Made by a program: the position numbers and the translations under genes. A stretch of 64,000 nucleotides of DNA, taken from positions 2,445,622-2,509,621 of the forward strand of contig NC_052489.1 of the NCBI RefSeq assembly GCF_009730915.1. The letters run 5' to 3'. Position 1 is the first letter of the stretch; each line of letters opens with the position of its first letter. This document shows, piece after piece, positions 1-11,231 of the stretch. The notes under the pieces are model-generated. The model was given only the letters and a program-made list of their open reading frames with translations. It made no database searches and was not told the origin of the DNA. The stretch is from Dioscorea cayenensis subsp. rotundata. Its lineage: Eukaryota > Streptophyta > Magnoliopsida > Dioscoreales > Dioscoreaceae.

Positions 1-220
1 GTCTCTGCTGATAACTGCTGATCTTTGTGTGGATTTTTAATCTCAGGTCACTTTCTTGTAGCCGTCTCTAATGAAAGCTTCTCTTATGCCATGAATGATG
101 CTATTAGTATCCCATATACTCCATTGTAATCTCAGGTAAGCTTTGTTCTCATCTACTCACTTGACTTCTCTTGAGCACAATGCATTATAGCTTACACACA
201 TACTGCCTCCAGTTTCCACT
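1..220. other. Upstream flank of the receptor kinase gene
   Basis: No ORF of note. The stretch is T/C-rich and ends just before the start codon at 221. A CAG|GTAAGC donor-like site near 133-140 could mark a leader exon and 5' UTR intron, but I cannot pair it confidently with an acceptor. It probably holds the 5' UTR and proximal promoter. Confidence 0.4.
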
Positions 221-2222
221 ATGAACATGATAACATCCATGAGACTCTGTTTATACTTTAACTGTTTCATCATCTTCCTCTTTGTCTTCTGCAGAGAAGT
301 TCTAAGTGACAGTGATGACCGGTATCTCAAAGACGAGTACTATGCGCTCATCGCACTTAAGCAAGCTTTCAGCAACCCGCCTTTCGCTGCCAATTGGTCT
401 GGTGAGCAGTGCTCTGTTAACAGTTCTTCATGGTTAGGCCTCCAGTGCATCAACAATCGTGTCGTCTCCATCTCTCTTTCCGGTCTAGGCCTCTCTGGCC
501 TGATCGGAGACCCGCTTATCCTTGCCAACCTCACCGAGCTCACTCTCCTCAGTCTCAAGAACAACTCCATCTACGGCGCCATGATGAACTTCTCTTACAA
601 CCAGAAACTCACCATCATTGACCTTTCCCTGAACTCATTCACTGGTCCCATCTCAACCTCACTAACAACTCTCAATGTCCTGCAATCACTACATCTCAAC
701 AGGAACCAGTTCAATGGATCAATCCCTCCCTTAAACCAATCAACACTGAAATCATTTGATGTCTCCTTCAACAGCCTCTCCGGCGAGATCCCTTCCACCG
801 TCACTCTCCGATCATTCGGTCCCAGAGCCTATTTTGGCAACCCAGGTTTATGCGGTGTACCAACCTTCAAAACCTGTGTGATTTCTGAAGAGAAACACAA
901 TAAGATCAAAGAGTTCTTGCTAAAACCATCACTCATCTCCATTTTGATTATTCTTGACATCATTCTGCTTCTTGTTCAAGCATACAGCCTCTATGTCTTC
1001 TACAAGAAATCCCACAACAAAGATCAGAGGCAGAAGATCAATGACAATCCCAAAACTACTACTACTGCTGCTACTACTAGTACTACTACAAATACATCTT
1101 CTTTTTACACTGACATGATGATGCATGTTGATAGACAAATGAAGGTGACACTCATGAATGGATCAGAAGGTGAAAGTCTAGACTTGAAAGAACTATTACA
1201 GTCTCCGGCCGAAGGGCTCGGAAAAGGGAACTTTGGAAGCTGTTACAAGACGACGATGGATTCCGGCAGGTCTTTGGTTGTGAAGAGGTTGAGAAACTTA
1301 AGGCCACTGAGCCATGAAGAGTTCAACAAACACATGCAATCACTAAGTGTTCTACAACATCCCAACCTCCACCCTATACTAGGATACCATTTCTCCAATG
1401 AAGAGAAGCTCTTAATCTCTGCTTTTGCTACCAATGGCAACCTCTTCAACCGTCTTCATGGTAAATGCATTACATACATATAATAATCTCCATTCTTCAA
1501 CCAAATATATTAAACTGCATTACCTAACATTAACATCATACTATCAATATGATATATTAGGAGGAAGAGGAGGAAACAGAAGAGCATTTCAATGGAACAC
1601 AAGGTTAGAAGTGGCCAAAGGTGTTGCTAAAGCAATGGCATACTTACACAAGATGACTACTACCAATGATAATAATAATCTTAATGATACTAACTTCATC
1701 ATTCCACATGGAAACTTGAAAGCTTCCAACGTTCTGCTTGACGACAATGACACTCCATTGCTCACTGACTATGCTCTTACTCCACTCTTCCCGCCACCTC
1801 TCGCCGCCAACTTCATGCTGGCTTATAAGTCACCGGAGCACCTTCGGTGGAGAAAAGTTTCCAACAAGTCTGATGTGTGGAGTTATGGTTGTCTTCTTGT
1901 GGAGCTTATCACCGGAAAGTTTCCGAAGTATTCCTCACCGGAGGGAGGGAATGGGGTGGACTTGGGGAACTGGATTCATAAAGCAGTTAGAGAAGAGTGG
2001 ACTAATGAAGTGTTTGATATGGAGATTAGTGGGAAGAGGAAGGCTGATAAAGGGATGTATATGTTGTTGCAAATTGCTCTTCGGTGTTGTGAGAAGTCGC
2101 CGGAGAAAAGGCCGGAGATGGAGGAGGTGGTGGAGGAGGTGGTGGCTATCAAGCCATGCATGGCTGAAGAGGATGAGGATGAGGATGAAGTTGAAGCTGA
2201 GTCTACTAGTACTTCCAACTAG
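221..2222 (+). CDS. LRR receptor-like pseudokinase (LRR-III / PRK-like)
   Basis: Two exons, 221-1460 and 1561-2222, separated by a 100 bp GT-AG intron, encode about 633 residues. A signal peptide (residues 1 to about 29) is followed by an LRR N-terminal cap with a WLGLQC motif, about five short LRRs (75-200), one membrane helix (about 237-262), a Thr-rich juxtamembrane stretch and a kinase-like domain. The glycine loop GKGNFGS (335-341) and the VVKRL lysine (355) are present. The catalytic HRD is HGN (463-465) and DFG is DYA (483-485), so phosphotransfer is unlikely; LRR-III members commonly have these losses. The C-terminus is a Glu/Asp run. Families of this kind act as plasma-membrane co-receptors or scaffolds in pollen-tube and development signalling; the exact role here is inferred. 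The intron position inside the kinase lobe is typical of the subfamily. Confidence 0.9.
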
Positions 2223-3700
2223 CTTTGCTTCTTCTTCTTCTTCTTCTTCTTCTTCTTCTTCCTCTTGTTGATGCTGCTCTCATTATTAATTTTAGCTTTA
2301 TTTTGTTGTGTGATTTGTTAGGAATTTGATTTTTTGATTTTTCTTTTTTAAGTTTTTTTGTGTTTTAGTTTTTTGTTTTATAGATGTAAGAATTTTTAAT
2401 TTTGAAAGATGTTATTGTATGATGGTTGCTTTTTTTTCTTGCATACCTTTATAAATTAATAATAAACTAAACAAAAAAGTATATGTATTTCTGATTTTAA
2501 TTAAGGCTATACACACAATAAACAATGTTGCTAATTATATAAAAAGTTATAAATTATGGTAAAAAAAAGTAAACAAAATTAATACAACCTTCCCTAGTGT
2601 GTCTAGGATATTAATTTGGTTGAATATATATTTTTTTATAAAATAGGTAAATAATAATTTTATTAAAAAATATAGATTTATGAGAAAATAACAAAAAAAG
2701 CACAAATTGCATCATATATATATATATATAACTGATTCTTTAGTTCGAATAATGTCACTCGATTATATCAAACTGACTGCAAATAATCTTTTTTCGTCCT
2801 ATGAACTTTAAGGTGTATGAAGTCTCATATTTGACTCTTGCGGAGGAGTTGATAGAGAGTCCATTTAACTTAGATTGACCACAACGACCAAATTTATTAT
2901 TTTTATACATAAGGATAATAGGTTACCTAGTAGAAAAGATTTCAAAATCATCACAAACCTCCCATTTTTCTTTTCTATTGCAATTCGAATCATCCACCGG
3001 TACATGGACAACTATGCGGACTGATTTACTTATATGAATACACTATTTAATCAAGTATCATGTACTAGAATGTAACAGGATATATGTATATTTATATTTT
3101 TACTTAATGAAAAGTTCTTAATGCTAGTTGAGTCCTCAGTTCCCCAATTGATTGGCTAGCAATAATACGTACAGTTTTTCTCAATTCAATCAGATCACAA
3201 TGAGTGGGACTTTGATCATAACATAATTGATAAATCCAAGATGTATCTCTTCAAAAACATCAAAAAACGAAATAAATAGAGTTTTTCAGTGATAACGTTT
3301 GTGAATGGTCATTCGTCGAGGGCTTTAGAAGTCCGTTGAGATTTGAGAGTTCTCCTCATCACTGGTCAAGATGCATAAGAATTCAAAGTTGCATTTATAA
3401 GGATAGATATATAACATATCATCTAACTTGGTTCCCTTTTAATCTAAAGCAACAAATAATAAGAAAAATAAATATATATGATCAGTTTTTTAATAACAAT
3501 AAAGGTTGACTTGGGAAAATATTATTATTTCTTTTTCAACCAAAAATATAATATTTCAAATAATGGTTTCACATCACATGTGATTGCCCCTGAATTTTCC
3601 CCATTAACAATAAAGGACCATTAATAATATTCATAATATATATATATATATACCCGGAAAGTAAAAAAGACGAAATTGCCCTTGGATTTCCCTCAAAATC
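2223..3700. other. AT-rich intergenic region
   Basis: It starts with the 3' UTR of the receptor kinase gene, including a (CTT)n run at about 2226-2262 and T-rich polyadenylation-type sequence to about 2470. The rest is AT-rich with TA repeats near 2713-2731 and 3638-3653. No gene, RNA gene or transposon end was recognised. From about 3650 it becomes the promoter of the phosphoesterase gene. Confidence 0.5.
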
Positions 3701-3712
3701 ACAAACGACAAA

Positions 3713-3799
3713 ATGGAGTCAGTCCCCAGACGCAGACGCCACGAGCTCGCAACAAGCTCCAGCCATGGCCGTCGAAACCCTACAAACACTCCTCCGTAG
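3713..3799 (+). promoter_or_regulatory. Upstream ORF in the leader of the phosphoesterase gene
   Basis: An ATG at 3713 opens a 28-codon reading frame closed by TAG at 3797-3799, ahead of the proposed main start at 3842. A second upstream ATG at 3765, in a very favourable gccATGGcc context, opens another frame that overlaps the main start and ends at 3989. If the transcript begins upstream of 3713, both would reduce initiation at 3842, so translational control is possible. Alternatively, 3765 may be the true start with a base missing downstream. Confidence 0.4.
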
Positions 3800-3841
3800 C
3801 CTCAAATCCACACTCTATGCTGTCATCTCCCCCAGTTTTCA

Positions 3842-6724
3842 ATGGCGGCGTGGTGGTCCTCGGCCCTCCCTCTCCTCCTTATCGCTTCAGCGGTTTTCAT
3901 CAACGAGTGGATCACGAATCCGACCTGCACCACCTCCGGCCACCCCAGCAATGGTGATATGCTGCGCTCTGGTGATCTTCGGGTTATGATGGTCTCCGAT
4001 CTCCTCCTCGGTGATTCCGACGCTGACCTTGCCCAGCGTCTCGCTCGTCATACTTTCCTATCTAAAGCCCTCAGAGTAAAACCCTAATCCCCTTAATCCT
4101 CTAGTTCTAGGGTTTATATATTGGTGTCTAAAAATGTGAAATTTGAATTCTTGATGGCCAGAAATCTGTGGAGATGGTGAGGCCTGATATGATTGTAGTT
4201 TTGGGGGATCTCTCTGCTGGAGGATCGGATTTGAATGTTGGGAAGTGGTTGGATGAGTTGCAGGAGTTTCAGTGGATGCTGGGACCTTATGTAGGGCTGC
4301 CTATGCATGTTGTTTTGGGTGAGAGGGATATGGGGAGGTGTGGTGAACTGAATGAGGAGTTCATTGGTGGGATTGCTGGTTATTTGCCTGGGATGGACTC
4401 TGCTGGTTGTGGGGCTTTTGTGATGAAAAAGGTTACCTTTGTTTCCCTTAATGGTGTTGCACTGCAGTGCAAGGATGGTCAGTTGAGGTTTGGGGTTGAG
4501 AGGGTTATAGAGAGGGAAAGCATGGAGTTGAGGAGCACGGGTGCAGGAGACTGATGGAAATGGTGATGTTGGTGTAGATGAATTCCAGTGGAGAGACAAT
4601 GGAGTGGAATCTGGTTCCGGCCCTGTTGTTTTGGTCCATTTTCCATTGCACCAGATGGGTGTTGATTACAATGGTGGAACTAGTTCAACAGAAGATGATT
4701 TCTGGATAGCTTCTTCCATAGGTTTTGGGAGTTATAATGATAGGTTAGTTTTATTATCTTTCTCATTATTTTATTGTATCAAACTATTGCTGAAATATGG
4801 TTTGAAATATAGTTGTTTATTATCTTGGTGAGTATTGTAAGAAATGCCACTTGATGATAGGTAGATTTCTGATTTACTGTCATTATGGTCTTGTATTAAA
4901 CTAATTCTGAAATATTGTTTATTATCTATCTTCATGAGTAATGTGAACAATGTCTCTTGATGATAGGCAAATTTTAGTTTTTTGTGGTTATGTTCTTATG
5001 CCAAACTATTGCTGAAATTTGTTTGGGACTTTCTTGTTTATTATCTTCATGATTAATGTGAGCAATGTCCATTATGACTTGGAGGCTGTTCTATCTCCTG
5101 TATCTTGACGATAAGATCAATGAATGCTGTTCATAGAATACTTATATGATTAATGTTGTAAACTAGCTAATGAGGAGAGGAGCTCTCACTGTTGATGTAA
5201 TTTTTTAGTGAAATGTTTGAACAAGTTTGGACGTTGTACATGCATATGCGCAAGCATATAACCATAAATTAGCTCAATTCCATTTTTGTTATTTAATGCT
5301 TGTAATTGCATGAATGCTGTATAATACCTGCACATATTTATCTCCCTCTTGGAGTCATGCATTCCATGGTGTAAAATGGAAAGTTAAACAGAAAAGCCCC
5401 TGCTGAAATGATAAGCCAAAAGTGCCTTATGTTGCCAAGGTGTTCTAGAAAGTTTAAAGAAACTTAGCTTGAGTTTCTATGGTCACAGACTTGTAAGCAA
5501 TAACAAAGAAGTGTAAATACAAATCTCAAGTTTCCCATGATGATTTCATTTTTTTTTTTTGTTGAAAATAGCATTGTGACTGGTGAGACTTGACTTAAGA
5601 TCAGGAAAATGACCTCTTGTTGGTCTTCAAGCTCTACCACTAGTCCATTTCTACTCGAGTGCAATCAAGATTATGAAATCAGGACAACTTTGTGTTCTTT
5701 CTTCATAATTTTAACTTGTCATCTTTGTAGCCGTTGCCCTCATTATCTTACATGCATTTATGTTTCATGGTAGATTCACATTTATTGTCCCCTATTACAA
5801 CATTTTTTTAATTATGTTGATTTAGCCAGTTGACTTGTTCTCGTATGTGCACTTATTATGAAAGTTCAGCTACTCCAAGGTTTAAGCTCATTCTTTTTCC
5901 TCTTGGGCAGTGTGATCGTTGGCGTAAAACAATATGAGTCAGTAGACAGTCTTCCTGTGAATGCAACCCAATATATCATCCATGCTCTTAAACCAAGGTC
6001 ATATTTATATTTGGAAAGCTGTTACAATTTACCATGTAAACTGTAATTATCTGTAATCATTTTCTTTTGTCTGGTACATATATGTGCATTCAAACCTACC
6101 TGTTGCTGTGATAAATCTGGGTTCTAGTTTATGTGTTTGTCTCGGCAATCAGCCCTTAATAATGAAGTGTGTTTGTCTCGGCAATCAGCCCTTAATAATC
6201 AGCCTTTGGGAGATCTAATCCGCAGCTTTCTCTTTTCTTTCAAGGCATGGAGCGTCCATTTTGGATTGATGAGCTCTGCGAGCTCTATAATCTCCTCTTT
6301 TAGAGTTGGGTTGTTAGCTTAGTTTTTTAGTTTCTTTTGTTAGCCTGTGCGCTTCCTTGTCAAAAAAAAAAGGATTGCTAATTTAGATGTCTAGATCTTT
6401 TCATGTTTGTCAGTGCCTTATTATTTATTCTTCTTTTGCAGGATTGTGTTTAGCGCTCATACCCATAGTTTCCATGATCAGATACACAGTGATGGTACAA
6501 GGGAGGTGACCATTCCAGCCTTGAGGTGGGCTCCAGGTATTCAACCTGGTTTTGTAGTCTCCACTTTTGGTGAGAACAAAGCAGTCTTTGTGGAGATCTG
6601 TTCTTTCCCTGGTGTATCAGGTCTTGCAATGTGTTTTAAGTGGTGTGTGTCAATCATTCTCATGTTGATGACGTTGGTCCTTGCAAAATTATATTTGCAT
6701 TTCGTAAACATTGATCTGCACTGA
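3842..6724 (+). CDS. Calcineurin-like metallophosphoesterase (Ted1/Cdc1/MPPE-like), with frameshift
   Basis: Exons 3842-4075, 4162-4743, 5911-5997 and 6442-6724 join in frame apart from one problem, giving about 394 residues. An N-terminal hydrophobic helix is followed by the divergent plant first motif MVSDLLL, the metal motif VVLGDLSA, HVVLGERD (GNHD position), LVHFPLHQ, then RIVFSAHTH with SDGTREVTIPAL, and a C-terminal membrane helix with a short tail. This matches the family of Arabidopsis At1g53710 and yeast Ted1/Cdc1, ER/Golgi enzymes that trim ethanolamine phosphate from GPI anchors; the substrate here is inferred. At 4539-4541 a GGG triplet seems one base too long: as read, translation stops at 4552-4554 (about 208 residues), while the next frame carries the remaining family motifs. 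The start at 3842 gives the expected signal anchor but is not certain. Confidence 0.8.
5550..5680 (-). mobile_element. SINE-like insertion in phosphoesterase intron 2
   Basis: Read on the minus strand, this stretch has a box-A-like CTAGTGGTAGAGCTTG, then a box-B-like CAAGTCTCACC about 40-50 bases on, and ends in a run of about 11 A. That is the layout of a short tRNA-derived SINE. I could not find a convincing direct target-site duplication, so the borders are approximate. Confidence 0.45.
6133..6199 (+). repeat. Tandem duplication of a 36 bp unit in intron 3
   Basis: A 31-base segment beginning GTGTTTGTCTCGG occurs identically at 6133-6163 and 6169-6199, so the repeat period is 36 bases. 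It lies in the last intron of the phosphoesterase gene, upstream of an A-run at about 6361-6371. Perfect identity suggests a recent duplication. Confidence 0.85.
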
Positions 6725-7516
6725 TTTGAAGGAAGAAAATATTTAGTTTCTCATTGATATTTGTGCTTTGTGTATGATTTCTGTACCATTTCTTGGTAGG
6801 TGTGACCTAGACTAAATGTGAAATTGCTTCATTTTGTTATGTGTAATGATGGGTAACATCCTACGTACTATAGACTATACCTGAGCTTGGATGATGATTG
6901 AATGTGAACAGACCCATAAAGCAAAAGATATAAAGAGAACTTGAAGGATAAGGAATTCAGAATATGGTGACATGTCTGAATGCTGCTTTGTTTTCTATCT
7001 TGGCTGCAGTGACCAACAAAAAGCTTGGCATTGCCCGGTTCACACGTTGAATTCCTGTAGTCTGTTAATTTTGATATGCCAGGTCAGTGAACAATGAACG
7101 CGGCAACTTACGAGTGAAAATTTCATCTTCCGAATGTTGTTATCATGTGGAACTTTTTTGGCTGTAGATTCCCTGCATGTATTCTTGTTGACATTCTTTC
7201 TTATTCACTAACCAATGAGGCCATTCTCTTTTGCATTGTGGTTGTTATGCTAGCTATGTTGACAGGAATGGTGTCAATGGATGAGGCTATGTCTTTTCTA
7301 TTAAAACATACTTTGGTTGGAGAAAGTGAAGTGCTATCTAAAGACTACAGTTCAAATTGGATGCTGGGATATGTTCCTCCTACTTATAATATTTATTTTT
7401 TTCTCTGCACTTTCTTTTCCTTTTTGGGTGTTGTTTTCCATTTCTCACTTTATAAAATGGTGTTCTTACAAGCCTTTGTGAACATCCAAGCTATGCAGGG
7501 TTGTCATTCTTCAGTT
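6725..7516. other. Short intergenic region between phosphoesterase and annexin genes
   Basis: This holds the 3' flank of the phosphoesterase and the 5' flank of the annexin. From about 7145 an open frame runs into the annexin start region and would encode two hydrophobic segments (around MLAMLTGMV and FFLCTFFSFLGVVF). I recognise no family in it. It could be 5' UTR, an unassigned exon of either neighbour, or chance. Confidence 0.4.
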
Positions 7517-8735
7517 ATGGAAACCAGTTCTAATCTTACTAAGAAATATGAAGCTGATTGCTTTTATCTTCATTCTTGTTTCTCCGGTATGCCTTCTTGA
7601 GCTCATGATCTTATCATCAGGCAATGTTTTCATTCCAATTACTTATCAGTTTTCATTTATGTGAAATGACAGGCAAAGCAACATCGAGTGATCTGAGAAA
7701 GGTTGTTGAGATCCTCAGCTACAGGAACTCAGATGAGCTCAAGCTCATAGTCCAATCTTTCCATGTTCTCTACAACCAAGATCTCTGTGACCTCACCTCC
7801 AGAAAGAGCTGTCTTTTATCTGTAAGTCTAACATCCAACCCAGCAATGCATAAGATTTAGCTGCCCAATGCCCTTCATCAGGCTTTTTCATTACACTGCA
7901 GAAAGTTGCCAATCTTAGAATGAACGATCATTGCCTCCGGGATGCCAACATGATTAATCAAGCACTGTTTGGTACGAACTTGGATGCCAACATTGTGATG
8001 GAAATCATCTGCACTCGATCATCCTCCGAGCTTAAAGTCATTAAGCAAACTTATTACAATAATTATAACTCCCATCTTGAGCAACACATTTCTGTCAAAA
8101 CAAATGGTAGTTTCCAAGAGGTACCTAAACCGATTCTCTTTGTTGAATTTTTTTCCCTGTTAGCCTAGATAAAATTATACTTGACATGTATTTTATGTGA
8201 TCTCCAGGTTCTTCTCGCATTCTTAAACTCAGCCAAGCATGAAATTGGCAGGACAAACACAAGCATGGCTATGTGTGACGCAAAGACGCTCTATGAAGCC
8301 ATTGGTAGCGGCAAATCTGTAGACAAAACGACCATCATCTCTCTCATTAGCCAGAGAAACACAAACCAACTGAAAATAATCCTACAGTCTTACAAGCAAC
8401 TCTATGGCCATGACTTCATCAAGTTCTTGAAGATAGACAAGTGTGGAGAATTCGGGAGGCATCTTCGAACTGTGATGCGATGTGTTCAGTACCCGGAGAA
8501 GCATTTTGCAAAGCAACTCCGGCTGACGATGAAGGATGGTGGTGATGTTGGTGAGGTCTTGATTCGAACAGTAATCACTAGAGCAGATATTGATATCAAA
8601 TGCATCAAGAGAGTGTTTGCAGAAAAGACTGGTTGGTCTTTGGAGAGTCTTATAATGAAAGAGTTGTGTTGTAACACTAGAAATGATTGTGATCACAAAG
8701 GCTTGGTTGGGGATGTGCTTATTGCTCTTTTGTAA
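7517..8735 (+). CDS. Divergent plant annexin
   Basis: Exons 7517-7586, 7673-7821, 7902-8120 and 8208-8735 join in frame to 321 residues, close to the usual annexin length of about 315. Repeat-like segments are seen: SSDLRKVVEILSYRNSDELK (repeat 1), the region with MEIICTRSSSELKVIKQTY (repeat 2), KTTIISLISQRNTNQLKIIL (repeat 3) and VLIRTVITRADIDIKCIKRV (repeat 4). Annexins bind acidic phospholipids through calcium held by GxGT loops plus an acidic residue about 40 positions on. Here the repeat-1 loop reads SGKATSSD and the repeat-3 loop GSGKSVDK, so classical type II sites look altered and calcium dependence may be weak. Similar to Arabidopsis AnnAt3/4/8-type divergent annexins by eye. The first exon encodes an unusual Cys- and aromatic-rich N-terminus. 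Confidence 0.85.
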
Positions 8736-9769
8736 CAACTGAACACCTTGTTTATTGTTGGGAGATTTGCAAATAAATAATCCATTCAAAAGTTCATATT
8801 TCCTTGAAGAATCTTCCTATAAATCAAAAGGCAATTGAAATATTTTATGAAAAACAATGACGCCATAATTTCCAAACAAAAATTCGTTGATTTTTTTATC
8901 ATATACAAACATTTCTATTCTTGGACAAAATTCGTTAACTTTCACAAGTTCATGCAGCAGTGACGAACAGGTTTACTAGGGTGAGTTGTGAATCAAATGA
9001 TACAGGAGGTGGTGGCTTGGTTTATTTAAGACATTAACTTAACTTTCTTTTTATCAGTTTGTTATGAGTCCTGAGTTTTGGTTGGGATTGATGTTTAGGT
9101 ATCAATTTTGATATTTAAATCAGATCCAGAGGAAAATTTTTTATTTAAAAGAAATTTAAAAAACACACCAACAAAAGTAATTTTATAATAATTAAATACT
9201 TTCAGGGAAAAAAAATTTCATGACTTTGCTGAGAGCCAACAAGCTCGACCAAGCTGATGTTTCGGCCCGTCTCAGCAAACTCTGTGAAAAGAAAAAAAAA
9301 ATAAGGCGAAAACAAAACAAAACAATAACGCCAACAAACACAAGAAGAAGAAATTCCTGTCTGGTGAATCAAAATTAATTACCAAACTAATAGCAGACAG
9401 AAAAGAAGAATAAAGGACACACAGATAGATCAAACTTTATTCATACTGAACACACATTCATAAAGTTCCAAATGTGACAATAAGTACTCTCTTGGATATA
9501 AACACACTCCCGCATAAGCAACACGAGATCCCAACAGTCTTTGAACCAAACCTGAGAACCATAAATATAAATATATATATATATAAGAGGACTGGACTTA
9601 CTGCTATTTGACAGACCCTGCTTCACCACCGCCTATCAAGAACCCAGTTCTGCAACCAGAGACCAGAGACGGTGCTACTGACAGACTCACAAGTATGACG
9701 ACAACAAACCACACTATGACTGCTGATAACATCCCTTGGAAGGAGAAGCAATGCAGACCCGGCCTCGGT
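8736..9769. other. Convergent intergenic region (annexin 3' end to EF-1alpha 3' end)
   Basis: The two genes converge here. 8736-8830 is the annexin 3' UTR. About 9425-9769 is the EF-1alpha 3' UTR on the minus strand, with a TA repeat near 9568-9586. The AT-rich middle shows nothing recognisable. Confidence 0.5.
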
Positions 9770-11205
9770 TCACTTCTTTTTAACTGCAGACTTGGTCACC
9801 TTGGCTCCTGATGGATCCTTCTTCTCCACGCTCTTGATGACACCGACCGCCACCGTCTGCCTCATATCCCTGACAGCGAACCTACCAAGAGGTGGGTACT
9901 CGGCAAAGGTCTCCACCACCATAGGCTTAGTTGGAATCATCTTCACTAGTCCAGCATCACCGTTCTTGAGGAACTTTGGTTCCTTCTCCAGCTCCTTACC
10001 AGACCGCCTGTCAATCTTGGTTTGTATCTCTGCAAACTTGACAGCAATGTGAGAGGTGTGGCAATCCAACACTGGTGCATAACCATTGCCGATTTGCCCT
10101 GGATGGTTCATGATGATGACCTGGGAAGTGAAGTTGGCTGCCTCTTTGGCTGGGTCGTCCTTGGAGTTGGAGGCAACAAACCCACGCTTGAGATCCTTTA
10201 CAGCAACATTCTTAACATTAAAACCAACATTGTCACCAGGAAGAGCCTCTGGTAGAGACTCATGGTGCATTTCAACAGACTTGACTTCAGTTGTGAGACC
10301 AGTGGGTCCAAAGGTGACAACCATTCCAGGTTTAAGAATACCAGTCTCCACCCGACCAACAGGGACAGTGCCAATGCCACCAATCTTGTAAACGTCCTGA
10401 AGGGGGAGGCGGAGTGGCTTGTCTGACGGGCGCTTGGGCTCCTGGACCATGTCCAGAGCTTCAAGGAGGGTAGGGCCCTTGTACCAGTCCAGGTTGGTGG
10501 ACCTCTCAATCATGTTGTCACCCTCAAATCCAGAGATTGGCACAAATGGGATCTTGTCAGGGTTGTAACCCACCTTCTTGAGGTATGAGGAGACCTCCTT
10601 CACTATTTCATCGTACCTGGCCTTTGAGTACTTGGGAGTAGTGGCATCCATCTGCAAACAACCATAATACATCATTAGACTACAAACCTAAAATTATTGT
10701 AAAGCAATGACAAGGCATGAAAAGTATTTCTTAACAAATTTACCTTATTACAGCAACAGATCATCTGTCTCACACCAAGAGTGAAAGCAAGAAGAGCATG
10801 CTCACGGGTCTGGCCATCCTTGGAGATTCCAGCTTCAAAACCACCAGTGGTGGAGTCGATGATGAGGACAGCACAATCAGCCTGAGATGTTCCAGTAATC
10901 ATGTTCTTGATGAAATCACGATGCCCGGGAGCATCAATGACAGTGCAGTAGTACTTGGTGGTCTCAAACTTCCACAAGGCAATGTCAATAGTAATACCAC
11001 GCTCACGTTCAGCCTTCAGCTTGTCCAGCACCCAAGCATACTTGAATGAACGTTTGTTCATCTCAGCAGCTTCTTTCTCAAACCTCTCAATCACACGCTT
11101 GTCGATTCCTCCAAGCTTGTAAATAAGGTGACCAGTGGTGGTCGACTTGCCAGAGTCGACATGGCCAATCACGACAATGTTAATGTGAACCTTCTCTTTC
11201 CCCAT
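9770..11205 (-). CDS. EF1A: Translation elongation factor 1-alpha (eEF1A)
   Basis: Coding exons 11205-10744 and 10651-9770 are separated by a 92 bp intron and encode 447 residues, the standard plant length. eEF1A is the cytosolic GTPase that delivers aminoacyl-tRNA to the ribosome A site. Seen in sequence: P-loop GHVDSGKST, switch region [24 protein letters not shown] (G3), NKMD (G4), followed by domains II and III ending in AVKKK. The intron falls between NK and MD of the G4 box, the conserved plant position. The ORF is intact and near-invariant except for [10 protein letters not shown], where most plant copies read LDQINEPKRP or similar. The gene points left and converges on the annexin gene. 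Confidence 0.99.
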
Positions 11206-11231
11206 TGCTGTTCTAGTCTAAAAGCCAGGAA

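Noticed and set aside
6240-6372. Possible LINE 3' end with an A run in phosphoesterase intron 3
   Set aside because: The A-run and preceding T-rich sequence are suggestive, but no target-site duplication or reverse-transcriptase remnant could be shown.
9792-11049. Open frames on the plus strand opposite EF-1alpha
   Set aside because: They are shadows of the strongly codon-biased EF-1alpha coding sequence.
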